DNA from: Lewinellaceae bacterium
Lineage (GTDB): Bacteria > Bacteroidota > Bacteroidia > Chitinophagales > Saprospiraceae
Direction: 5' to 3'
DNA length: 64,000 nucleotides
NCBI GenBank assembly: GCA_020636325.1
Contig: JACJYC010000004.1
Location: 434,001 to 498,000, forward strand
Part shown: one piece after another, positions 6,721 to 15,400 of the stretch
Position numbering within the stretch: position 1 is the stretch's first letter
Layout: every line of letters begins with the position of its first letter
Notes under the pieces: generated by a model
Seen by the model: the letters and a program-made list of their open reading frames with translations, nothing else
What the model was told of the DNA's origin: nothing
Database searches by the model: none
Position numbers and translations under genes: made by a program

Positions 6721-9555
6721 TTATCTGATCGTGTAAGTAAGCCCCAGATTGAAAATGGTACCCGGTTTATACGTGAAGTAGGGCACTTCTCTGGTGACTG
6801 TTTCCGTTTGGTCCGCTTTTTTGAAATCAAAATTCTGGACCCAACGAATATTATTGTTCAGCAGGTCTTTGATGCCGGCTTTGATCTGGAAGTTCTTCCC
6901 GATGCTTTTGATCAACGTGAAATCGAGGGAATTGCGCGGCATTTCCCAGGTGTGCGGATTGGATTGGTCGCCGACAAAGATGATCCGTTTGCCGATCACA
7001 TTGTACAGGACGCTCAGGGTAAGGTTCGCCTTTTCATTCTGCCAGAACAAACCGGCATTGAAAATATAAGGCGATTGGCCTTGCATAACCCGGACCGAAT
7101 CGCGTTCGTTGGGGTCATTGGTGTTGACCTCGCTCTTGATCAGCGCTGCGTTCAGCACCAGGGTGAAATCCCGGAGGAATCCGCCTTCGTTGTTGCCGGC
7201 GAGGGTACCCAGGTTTTTCCGGATGTCCAGTTCGACACCCGCACTGTATGCTTCCTGGGTGTTCTCGTATTGGTAGCTCAGGTCGCTGCCGAATACCCGC
7301 AGGTGGGCCTCGATGGTGTTGTCAAATTGCTTATAAAAACCACCGATGGTGATGCTTTCGCCGTTGGAAGGATACCATTCGAAACGCAGGTCGTAGTTAT
7401 TTACATAACAGTTTTTAAGCGCGGTATTACCGTAGATCGAAGCGACCTGTTCGAAGTCGTAATATACGAACGGCGAGACTTCCCGGAATTCAGGCCGGTT
7501 GACGCTGCGGCCGTAGGCGAAACGCAACAAGGTTTTTTCCGTGAAATTATAAGTGGTATTCAGGGTAAAGAAGATATCCGTTTTCGGGTTGCTGTACACA
7601 GCGGTATCAATGGTCGAGATAAAGGATTCCTGGGTATTGTTTTCAACCCGTGCGCCGGTATACACATTCCATTTTGAGGTTACCGGCAGGTTGAAGGCCA
7701 GGTATCCTGCATACAATTGATTTTCAGCGCGGTAAGAATCGGATGCGGAGGTTTTTTCTGCAATCCGGATGCCCTTGTCATAGTTGATGTTCTTGTCCGC
7801 GAAAATCGTATCCAGCGGTTGCTGGAAAAGAGCCGAGGACGGGAAACCGGATTTGATGAAGCCGATGTTGCGGGCGTCAAACTGCCTGGTCTTGTTCTCG
7901 ATATAAGTGCCGACCTTCAGTTCCGGGATGAATTGCTCACTCAGCAGGAGTTTTTGCGAGAAGCTGATATTGGCCGTGTAGATGTTCTCATGATTGCCCA
8001 GGTACAGTCGGCCGAAGAGCCGCGGGTCCGGGTCGCGGGTGAACAGGTAGGTATACGGGAGGTCTTCGCCGGCCGGAACGTAGGACGTCACCCGGCGGGT
8101 ATCCGGTTGTTTGCGGTTGGCGTAGGCATATCCCAGCGTCCAGGACAGGTGGGCCAGGTCATTGTTCATTTTGTGGGTTCCGCTGAGCTGGCCTGAATAC
8201 GTGGTGCGGCTCTGGTAGAAAAGCTCGGATTGCCGCAGGTCGGAACTGGAAGCGTTGTCATAACCGGTCCGCGTGTTCACATAGGAATCGCCGAATTGGT
8301 TCAGGATGTTCCGGAATTCGATCCGCTGGTTGTTGCCGAAGATAAAGAGCCAGTTCATCAGACCGCCAACGCGGACGGAGTTGGTCGAGCGCTGGTTCAT
8401 GAACTGGTGGTTGATATAGGGCTGGTCGGCATTGACATCATATCCGTCGTAGGCCCTTTTGTCACCTTCAAAATAGGTATAGGAATTGGAATAGTTGAGC
8501 GAGGTCAGGTTTCCGATCGAAACCTTGCCGGCCAGGAACCGCCGGGATAGGGTAATGCTGGCGGATTGGTTAATGCCCGGCGTTTTTTGTTCGGACTCCC
8601 AGTCTTTATTGAAAGAACGCCCGATCGTATTCACTTTGTCTTTGGTTTCCGGGGTAGGGTTGTTGACCAGTTCGGAAATGGCCGTCGGAGATTCCGGGTA
8701 GCCTGCGGGAAGCGAGCGGGTGCCGTCGTCATAACCGAGCCAATCGGTTTTGCCTTTTTTATAGGTCCGGAAATCCTCATTGCCGGTAGCCTGCGAGTTA
8801 TAGCCTACGCCGTAGGAAAACGAAAGGCTGTTTTCGTCGGCGTTGGATTTTGTAAAGATCTGGATGGCAGCGCCTGCGAAATCTGCCGGAAGTTCCGGGG
8901 CGGGCGTCTTATAGATCAGGATCCGGTCGATGGCGTTGCTGGGGATGACATCAAAGGAGAAGGCCCGGATGTCAGCCTCCGAACTCGGCGTGGAAGAGTT
9001 GTTGAGCCAAACCGAGTTGTAGCGTTCGATAAGGCCGCGGACGATAATGAAGCGGCCTTCGCGAATCGTCACGCCCGGTATCCTCCGAACCACTTCGGAA
9101 GCGTCTTTGTCCTGCGATTTGGCGATCTGTTGGTTGGAAATCCCGCTGACCACCATATTGCTGGTCTTCAGGATGTTGAGCAGGGCGACTTCCGTATCCG
9201 TTTTGCGGGTGGCCTTGACGGTAACGCTTTCCAGTTCGATGGCGGATTCGCTCATCTGCACATTGACTTCAGCCGTTTCACCGTTCTTTACGCTGACCCT
9301 GACGATCTGATTTTCGTAGGATACATAGGAAATGACCAGGTTGTAGTCGCCTGTGGGCACTTCCGGGATTTCATAGTTACCGTCGAAATCGGTAATGGTT
9401 CCTTTGTCCGTCCCTTGGATGAGGACGTTGCAGCCGATGAGGGTCTCACCGGATTTTGCGTCTGTTACGACTCCTTTAATGCTGCCTGTTTGGGAAAAAA
9501 GAGAAGAAGTACTGAGAATCAGTAAAAAAAGAAATAGTTGACTGCTCTTGAGCAT
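6721..9555 (-). CDS. TonB-dependent outer-membrane receptor
   Basis: 944 residues. A signal peptide (residues 1 to about 21, ending SLFSQ) is followed by a carboxypeptidase-regulatory-like domain (about 25-110, GSIKGVVTDAKSGETLIGCNV, TDFDGNYEIP), then a plug domain (about 125-260, with VRRIPGVTIREGRFIIVRGL and DRILIYKTPAPELPADFAGA) and a large beta-barrel with alternating aromatic strands to the end (FNLGLTYTIR). It should import a ligand across the outer membrane with TonB energy. The ligand is not evident: no SusD homologue is adjacent, so it is not a classical glycan-uptake pair. The triplicated secreted protein downstream may be its partner. Upstream, three 11-bp TTAA-type repeats match those before the aspartic protease gene. 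Confidence 0.9.
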   Translation of the reverse strand: MLKSSQLFLFLLILSTSSLFSQTGSIKGVVTDAKSGETLIGCNVLIQGTDKGTITDFDGNYEIPEVPTGDYNLVISYVSYENQIVRVSVKNGETAEVNVQMSESAIELESVTVKATRKTDTEVALLNILKTSNMVVSGISNQQIAKSQDKDASEVVRRIPGVTIREGRFIIVRGLIERYNSVWLNNSSTPSSEADIRAFSFDVIPSNAIDRILIYKTPAPELPADFAGAAIQIFTKSNADENSLSFSYGVGYNSQATGNEDFRTYKKGKTDWLGYDDGTRSLPAGYPESPTAISELVNNPTPETKDKVNTIGRSFNKDWESEQKTPGINQSASITLSRRFLAGKVSIGNLTSLNYSNSYTYFEGDKRAYDGYDVNADQPYINHQFMNQRSTNSVRVGGLMNWLFIFGNNQRIEFRNILNQFGDSYVNTRTGYDNASSSDLRQSELFYQSRTTYSGQLSGTHKMNNDLAHLSWTLGYAYANRKQPDTRRVTSYVPAGEDLPYTYLFTRDPDPRLFGRLYLGNHENIYTANISFSQKLLLSEQFIPELKVGTYIENKTRQFDARNIGFIKSGFPSSALFQQPLDTIFADKNINYDKGIRIAEKTSASDSYRAENQLYAGYLAFNLPVTSKWNVYTGARVENNTQESFISTIDTAVYSNPKTDIFFTLNTTYNFTEKTLLRFAYGRSVNRPEFREVSPFVYYDFEQVASIYGNTALKNCYVNNYDLRFEWYPSNGESITIGGFYKQFDNTIEAHLRVFGSDLSYQYENTQEAYSAGVELDIRKNLGTLAGNNEGGFLRDFTLVLNAALIKSEVNTNDPNERDSVRVMQGQSPYIFNAGLFWQNEKANLTLSVLYNVIGKRIIFVGDQSNPHTWEMPRNSLDFTLIKSIGKNFQIKAGIKDLLNNNIRWVQNFDFKKADQTETVTREVPYFTYKPGTIFNLGLTYTIR

Positions 9556-9593
9556 ATAGCAAGTGTTGTTTTCTAAATTTCACCGCAAAATTT

Positions 9594-9659
9594 CAAATAA
9601 ATGCCCAGCAGACCGGAAAGTATATCTTAATTTAATGTTAAGTTTTGATTAACAGAATG
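9594..9659 (-). promoter_or_regulatory. Candidate promoter of the TonB receptor with three 11-bp direct repeats
   Basis: On the plus strand, 9627-9637, 9638-9648 and 9649-9659 each begin TTAA, giving an exact 11-bp period; the first shares TTAATTTAATGTTAA with 1011-1025. Read toward the receptor gene, a -7-like box TTTATTTG (complement of 9594-9601, one mismatch to TAnnTTTG) lies 25 bases downstream of the last TTAA. Probably a response-regulator operator of the PhoB/OmpR kind. Confidence 0.5.
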
Positions 9660-9853
9660 ATATATGGCTTACGGGAGTTTTGGTGTCCTTTTTACAGGAT
9701 ATTCCCCGGATGCCCACCCAAGATATTTGGATTATATCGGGTTTCGCCTGGAGCGGAAGGAAGAGGGTTCGAAAATTGAGGAACAAGCCATGTTAAGCCA
9801 AATGGTGCGTAAAACCGGAGGCAGGCACCGTTGCGAAAAGATCCCGCCTGGTT

Positions 9854-9941
9854 TTACATTGTCAATATGGGGTGCAAAAGTGCATTTCCAGCCGGAAAAC
9901 CGGCCGGAAATGCACTAGTGGCGCGAAATCTAGATACCACT
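9854..9941 (+). repeat. 88-bp palindromic repeat, copy 1
   Basis: Differs from copy 2 (10019-10106) at one base. It contains a long hairpin: agtgcatttcc pairs with ggaaatgcact and gccgg with ccggc, with one internal mismatch and an AAAA loop. A 15-bp motif ctagtggcgcgaaat follows at 9915-9929. Confidence 0.9.
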
Positions 9942-10018
9942 ATGAAGCCCGGTTCTGTAACGCAGCATAAGCGGAAAAGTGACATTTGCAGACCAGTTAC
10001 TAAAGTCCAAACAAGCTC

Positions 10019-10106
10019 TTACATTGTCAATATGGGGTGCAAAAGGGCATTTCCAGCCGGAAAACCGGCCGGAAATGCACTAGTGGCGCGAAATCTAGAT
10101 ACCACT
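10019..10106 (+). repeat. 88-bp palindromic repeat, copy 2
   Basis: Starts 165 bases after copy 1, with a unique 77-base spacer between. The hairpin has one further mismatch than in copy 1. Its 15-bp motif (10080-10094) recurs inverted at 10230-10244. Confidence 0.9.
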
Positions 10107-10244
10107 CAAGTTTCGCGGCCTCTTTTTCCGACATGCTGCGTTGCTCGGCGGTCACAGAGTCCCGCTATGCTCCCTTCTCGCGCCTTGCCTGTCGAAAAAA
10201 TAGCCTCCCGAAACTATGGTGCTACTTAAATTTCGCGCCACTAG
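10080..10244. repeat. Element bounded by 15-bp inverted repeats, possible MITE or structured RNA
   Basis: The outer arms ctagtggcgcgaaat (10080-10094) and its reverse complement (10230-10244) are exact. Further in, agtttcg pairs with cgaaact, and tttttccgaca (about 10121-10131) pairs with tgtcgaaaaa (about 10191-10200) with one bulge. The nested inverted arms suggest a long imperfect hairpin of about 165 bases. No target-site duplication or transposase is seen. Confidence 0.5.
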
Positions 10245-10268
10245 AATCCAATCGCAAATATGAAATAA

Positions 10269-13200
10269 TCAATGGGTTACCACTTTAACTGCTTTACGGC
10301 CGTCGGCCGCGTCCGCTACGACTACCCACAAGCCTGCGGTGAAGTTGAAATCTGTATCCGCATCGGTTTCGATGGCTTTGAGCAGGACGCCGTTGACTGA
10401 ATAAATCCGCACCACCGTCCGCGATGAAACATTGGAAACATAGATCCTGTCGCCAAAAGCATGGATCCGGACTGCGGATTCCGGCAAGGGGTTATTGACC
10501 CGGACAATGTCATTGGCAATCAATTCCGGAAGCGGATCCCAACCGTCGTTTCCTTTCGTGAAGTTGAAGGTGGTGACGTCTGTGCCGTCGGTCAGGACCG
10601 GCGAAGTCAGCAAGGTCGACCAGGTTGCGCGCAGCGGGCCATTGTCGACGCCCGAATTTTCGATGGTCCCATACTCGTACATCATGTTGGATTCGCCGCC
10701 CAGGGTGTTTTGCCATCCCAACGGAACGATCAGCGATTGATCCTCGGATCCCGGGAAATCGGAGGTTTCAATCGTGGTATTGAAGAAAACGACCTCGCTG
10801 GTGGTTGCCTGCCACGGCCGGCCGAAATAACCCGGTTTGGAACGATAGGCAGATGCCGTTTCGGGCCCTGGGATTGCGGTGGTCACCGTACATTCATACA
10901 TCAGGAAACCCCGGCCGCTGCCTTGCTGGGCCGCAGTGATATAGGATTGATCCCCGTTCACGTCGCTGGTATTCATCGCCAGGTCGGTCTTGTAGAAGAC
11001 GGCTGTCATGGCCCCGAAAATATAGTCCACCGCCCCCATTGCTGCGCCTTTGTAAACGACAACGCGCGACCCGGCGCCGCCGTAGAAGGAGTCCTGGCGT
11101 CCGACAACCCGGCATTTGTTCAACACGGCTTTGTCCGCATTGTTGGCAAATGCGATGGCTGCCGCCCTTTCCACAAAACTTCTGTTCTGTACGTCGGTAT
11201 TGCCGTAATCGGTGGGGCGCTCGCCTCTGCTGCCGGATTCCCACATGACCACGACATCCGCTGCCTCTTTGTGCGAAATGTACTGGTTGAAGGAGTTTTC
11301 AAAGATGATATAATCCGCCTGGAAACCATCGGCGACTACCAGGACCGTGGTGTTCCAGTAGGAGCCGTTGGTCGTTCCGGCTCCCTTGTTTTCATAAGAC
11401 AGGTAGCCGTTTTCCTTATTGACCGCCAGTACGTCCGCATTCCATTTCTGGTTGTTGGCCATGCTGTAATAATTGTATCCGTGGCCGTAATAGGAGGTCA
11501 CCCGGACGGCGCCCGGTTTGATATCCACCCCCTTGTTCAATAGATCCGTATTGGGGGAAGCGGCCGCATTTTTAAGGGTCACATCGGGTTGGTCAATGAC
11601 CAGCATCTCCTCATAATTGCCCGGGTCGATGAGGATGGTCACCCGGTCGCCCTCGTTCCGGTCCATGCGCCGGACGGCATCCAGGGCTTCGTTGATGGTT
11701 TGGAAATCCTTGTCTGTCCCCACGGTAAGGCTCGGCTGGTAGGCCAGGGGTGAAAACACGCCTATATTGGTGATATAGGTTGTGGAAGCGCCGGATCCGA
11801 TCAGGATGGTCGCATAGCCCGGATCAGCGCCCGGATAATCGTATTGCGTCCGTTCCTGAATGCTGGTGCTCTGGGTGTTGGTCGTAACCGGATCGCCGCC
11901 TCCGATGGAAAAGTCAGCGGTATAATAATAGGAAACAACGACCCTTTGACCGGGTTTGACCGGGACCTGGATGGTCGCGTCGGCTTTGGCTGCCAGGTGG
12001 CCCTTGGCGACTTCGTTTGAAATGGTACCGGCAAATAACAACCCTTTGTAAGCCGGGTCTCCGTTGGCAATGACCCTGTCGTCGAACGGCCAGTTGGTGA
12101 CCGGCTTGAATTTGAGCGTTTTAGACGCGTCCGCATCTGCTACGGTGAGGTTTGAGGTCAACCCCAGTTCGACCGCGAACGAATCCAGTCCGCTGTCCGC
12201 TACGGTATAAGTGCCGCTGCGCAGGGAAATATCGGTTATGCCGTCGAAATGGTAGACGTAGCCCGCTTCATACAGATTGGAGAAGTCGAGTTTCAGTTTG
12301 CCCGTCTCCTCTGCTGTAAGGCCTTCCGTACTGATGGTGACAGGATAAACCGGCTTCGGGCTGAAATCGATATCCGCGGATTCGTCCGCATTTCCGATGG
12401 TTATCGTGTTTCCCGGGATGTAATAATCATTCACTCCTTCGGCGGAGATGGTGTATTGGATATTGGGTTGGAGGGATACGGAATAGGTGGCATTTTCCGT
12501 ATCGATGATCGGCTCCGGCACATAAATGGCATTTGCCGCAGCATCCGGAGTATAGGTCAGTGACAGGTTGGCGATTCCGGCGCCCAGGCCGTTGATCTGG
12601 CCGCTGACCGTGTACAACTCCACTTTCTGGATCGTAACGGGATGGTTGGTGGTGGTGTCGGCAACCTCCAGGGACTGATCCCCGGAAATGATGTAACCGT
12701 TGGCGCCGGACAGGCTCAGGTCGTAGGCATAACCAGCCGGGAGCTTGACGCTGTACTGGCCGGCGCTCATCATTGAGCTCCAGGATTTTCCGGCCGCATT
12801 GGTGAACACGATGGCAAAATCAGCTGGAATACCGGCCGCCTGGGTGGTATCTACCGCACCTTTCAGGGTAACATAGGTGGCATCCTTCCGGCTGATCCGG
12901 TAGTAGCTGGGTTTGCCCAGGTTGTCATACAGGCGATACGCACCGGCCTGTTGAGCGACAAAATGCAATTCCGTCAGGTCGGATGGGATTTCGACCGCAT
13001 CGGTTTGCGCCTCCGGATCAGGGACGTAAACAAAGTTGATCCTGCCGCCTGCGTCCGTTTTGGCGATCACGGTCACTTCGTCGTCTTCCTCCAGCGTCAG
13101 GCTCATGTAGCGGTTGATATTGCCGGCGGAGTTGACATAAACGCGGCCGGTATAGCCCGGGGCGCTGCTGATGTTCTCGTCGTAGCGGGTAAGGTTGGTA

Positions 13201-15098
13201 TTGGTGGTCCTCAACCGGTCGTTGGTGCCGCCGATCCAGGCCAGGGCGCCGGCATTGAAATTGGGCAGGACGTGGCCGGATGTACCCGGTGTGATGCTCC
13301 CATCGTACCAGCCGTTGATGACCTCTTCGTTCAGCTGATTGTTGTACAGCATTGTATCCAGCTGGACCGCGCCGAAATCCCAAACATCCGTTTTGCCGTT
13401 GGAAGGTTCGACCTCGGGGGCGTTTTCGATATTCAGCCCGTGTATATAGACCTCAGCAGTCGGAAAACCGGAACTGACCAGGGTGGCGGAAATCACTCCT
13501 TTCGGACCTGTATAGGAAAAATTGCTCGGAAAGCCGTCGGCGCCGCCGATGTTTTCCGCAGGTATCGAACCCAGCACATTGCCGCCGGCATCCTTGAATT
13601 CGAAAACGGCATCCGTGGCTACGCCATAGGTATCGACAATAAAAGTAACGATCGCGTCGCCGGCAACCGTCATATCGAATGAATTGCCGGGGAAGAATAC
13701 GCCCCCATGGGTGGCATCGTGGTAGCCGAATTGCCTGGCCGGCACGTCCGTATTGCTGTTGATGGTCAGGATGCCGTCATGGCTGACGTAGGTGGTGTAG
13801 CGCAGGGCCTGGTAGCTGATCTGGGGAAGTTCGGAGCCGTCGTAGAAATTGTAGGTATAGGTTTGGCCGGGTTCAGCTTCCGCGGTGATGCTGTTGTCGG
13901 CCACTTTTATCAGGTACGAGGCCGGATCGGAGGAAGGATCGGCGTAAGTGATAAGGAGCGAGTCCCCGCTTACGATCACCGTGTCGATATCGCCGGAAAA
14001 CGAGGGTGAATAGCTGTTCAGTTGCTCCCCTCCGAGGTTGATCAGGATGGAGGCCTCCTGGTCGGTAGCACTGATCACGGCGCCTTCACTTACGGTAACG
14101 GTGGCGTTGCTGCCGGGGGCGTCGCCGCTTTCCAGTCCTATTTCCGCGCCGTTAACGGTGATCGTGCCGGATTTTTGCACCCACGGGGTCAGGGTGATTT
14201 CATAAGGTACAGGAGCTGTTTCAATATAAGGTACGTAGTTGGTGCCGGTGAAATCCAGGGTGATCGTGCCGGCTGTCCCGACGTACAGGAAATCCACGGT
14301 TGAACCGTCATTGCCGAAATTGCCGGAAGTTGTGGAAGACTGGGAAAGGATGTCGAAATTCCCGGTATCGCTGGACACTGAAATGGCGCCGTTGGAGTAA
14401 ATGCTGCCGCCGATCCGGATCCTGGCATTGCCTGCAACCTGCAGTTTGATCTGGTTGCCCGTTTTCAGGACCGAACCGTGCTGGGCGCCGTTGTATCCAT
14501 ACGCATTGCTGGGGCCGACAAGCACATCTACCAGGCCGAGGTGGAGATCGTCCGTACCGGTGGTACTCGTAGGGATGATGCTGCCGTCGCGGAAATCGTA
14601 AAAGTAGATGATATTGGTTTCAGCTGAGGTTGCCGCTGCTCCGGACTGGGCGGGGATCACCTCTATGGTCGGCAGGTAAAGGTCGTTTCCGGTCCCGGCA
14701 GTCAGGGTGAAGTTGAGCGGGCCGCCCGAACCGGAGTAAACGAAATCATAAGTGTCCGACAGGTCATTGGTGACCCGGGTATTCTGGGTGCCCAGGTCGC
14801 CGGATTCAGCTGCGGTTCCGACCATATTCAAACCGGAATACTGAGAGCCCAGGAACCTCAGGGTACTGCTGCCGGCTGCAGTCACGTTGATCTGCCCGTT
14901 CACCTTCATATTGAGGCCGTATTGAGCGCTGTGGTAACTGTAATTGCCGGATAAGGTCACCAGCCCGTCCGGGCTTTGGCCGGCGCCGATGATCGTTCCG
15001 TCCCGGAAGTCATAGAGCGTTGAATTGGTGATCTGCGCTTGTACCAGAACCTGGCAAAGCAACAGCGCAGCGATCAAAAACAGTAAACTTCTTTTCAT
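10269..15098 (-). CDS. Giant modular pectinesterase (CE8) with T9SS sorting domain
   Basis: 1609 residues from the ATG at 15098, which gives a signal peptide (MKRSLLFLIAALLLCQVLVQAQ); a start 30 bases earlier is less likely. The N-terminal half carries three related beta-sandwich modules, each with a YDFRDGS/YNFYDGS motif and a later Y(H/N)xAxHGxxxxxG motif, at about residues 15-130, 145-285 and 395-550, perhaps carbohydrate-binding. Beta-sandwich spacer domains follow. At about 1120-1520 lies a pectin methylesterase domain with the family landmarks GRQDSFYG, DYIFG and GYFGRPW. It would remove methyl esters from homogalacturonan outside the cell. The end (VRIHAFGDRIYVSN onward) is a T9SS sorting domain. 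No lyase or hydrolase for pectin is adjacent. Confidence 0.85.
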   Translation of the reverse strand: MKRSLLFLIAALLLCQVLVQAQITNSTLYDFRDGTIIGAGQSPDGLVTLSGNYSYHSAQYGLNMKVNGQINVTAAGSSTLRFLGSQYSGLNMVGTAAESGDLGTQNTRVTNDLSDTYDFVYSGSGGPLNFTLTAGTGNDLYLPTIEVIPAQSGAAATSAETNIIYFYDFRDGSIIPTSTTGTDDLHLGLVDVLVGPSNAYGYNGAQHGSVLKTGNQIKLQVAGNARIRIGGSIYSNGAISVSSDTGNFDILSQSSTTSGNFGNDGSTVDFLYVGTAGTITLDFTGTNYVPYIETAPVPYEITLTPWVQKSGTITVNGAEIGLESGDAPGSNATVTVSEGAVISATDQEASILINLGGEQLNSYSPSFSGDIDTVIVSGDSLLITYADPSSDPASYLIKVADNSITAEAEPGQTYTYNFYDGSELPQISYQALRYTTYVSHDGILTINSNTDVPARQFGYHDATHGGVFFPGNSFDMTVAGDAIVTFIVDTYGVATDAVFEFKDAGGNVLGSIPAENIGGADGFPSNFSYTGPKGVISATLVSSGFPTAEVYIHGLNIENAPEVEPSNGKTDVWDFGAVQLDTMLYNNQLNEEVINGWYDGSITPGTSGHVLPNFNAGALAWIGGTNDRLRTTNTNLTRYDENISSAPGYTGRVYVNSAGNINRYMSLTLEEDDEVTVIAKTDAGGRINFVYVPDPEAQTDAVEIPSDLTELHFVAQQAGAYRLYDNLGKPSYYRISRKDATYVTLKGAVDTTQAAGIPADFAIVFTNAAGKSWSSMMSAGQYSVKLPAGYAYDLSLSGANGYIISGDQSLEVADTTTNHPVTIQKVELYTVSGQINGLGAGIANLSLTYTPDAAANAIYVPEPIIDTENATYSVSLQPNIQYTISAEGVNDYYIPGNTITIGNADESADIDFSPKPVYPVTISTEGLTAEETGKLKLDFSNLYEAGYVYHFDGITDISLRSGTYTVADSGLDSFAVELGLTSNLTVADADASKTLKFKPVTNWPFDDRVIANGDPAYKGLLFAGTISNEVAKGHLAAKADATIQVPVKPGQRVVVSYYYTADFSIGGGDPVTTNTQSTSIQERTQYDYPGADPGYATILIGSGASTTYITNIGVFSPLAYQPSLTVGTDKDFQTINEALDAVRRMDRNEGDRVTILIDPGNYEEMLVIDQPDVTLKNAAASPNTDLLNKGVDIKPGAVRVTSYYGHGYNYYSMANNQKWNADVLAVNKENGYLSYENKGAGTTNGSYWNTTVLVVADGFQADYIIFENSFNQYISHKEAADVVVMWESGSRGERPTDYGNTDVQNRSFVERAAAIAFANNADKAVLNKCRVVGRQDSFYGGAGSRVVVYKGAAMGAVDYIFGAMTAVFYKTDLAMNTSDVNGDQSYITAAQQGSGRGFLMYECTVTTAIPGPETASAYRSKPGYFGRPWQATTSEVVFFNTTIETSDFPGSEDQSLIVPLGWQNTLGGESNMMYEYGTIENSGVDNGPLRATWSTLLTSPVLTDGTDVTTFNFTKGNDGWDPLPELIANDIVRVNNPLPESAVRIHAFGDRIYVSNVSSRTVVRIYSVNGVLLKAIETDADTDFNFTAGLWVVVADAADGRKAVKVVTH

Positions 15099-15400
15099 GT
15101 TTTGAATTGAATTTAGGTTGATGAGCATATTGGAAATAATCTAGCGGCATGGCAATCTCCGTAATCGGGAAAGCCAGGTTTCGATTACTTTTAATAAAAA
15201 ATTCCGGTATTGTAATACAGAATGGATGGATGCGGGGTCAGTGACTCAACACGGCTGAACAAGACCCAAAGGTATGCGCCCCTGTTTTAAAAGGGCATTC
15301 AAAATTTACCATTTTATAGGCTAAAAATAACCCGGATTAAAATCTGTGATGAGCAGAAGACGGGATCGCGGATTTTAATTTTGAGAAACGGATAGGCCCC
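15099..15400. other. 302-base gene-free interval
   Basis: AT-rich region between the bshC stop and the pectinesterase start. A 9-bp inverted repeat, attaaaatc at 15336-15344 with gattttaat at 15371-15379, is too loose to call a terminator with confidence. No ORF or RNA gene is seen. Confidence 0.5.

Larger units (their letters stand above)
9556..10268. other. 713-base gene-free interval
   Basis: It contains the receptor promoter region (9594-9659), two 88-bp palindromic repeats and the inverted-repeat element to 10244. The open frames that cross it are short, run through palindromes and have no recognisable protein features. It separates the TonB receptor promoter from the 3' end of the pectinesterase gene. 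Confidence 0.7.

Noticed and set aside
9854..10106. CRISPR array
   Set aside because: Only two copies, 88 bases long, with one 77-base spacer, and no cas genes anywhere in the window.
9664..10288. Small protein genes in the 9.6-10.3 kb gap
   Set aside because: The frames cross the palindromic repeats, share repeated segments because of them, and have no plausible signal or domain.
15336..15379. Rho-independent terminator of bshC
   Set aside because: Nine-base AT-rich arms separated by 26 bases are too weak to claim.
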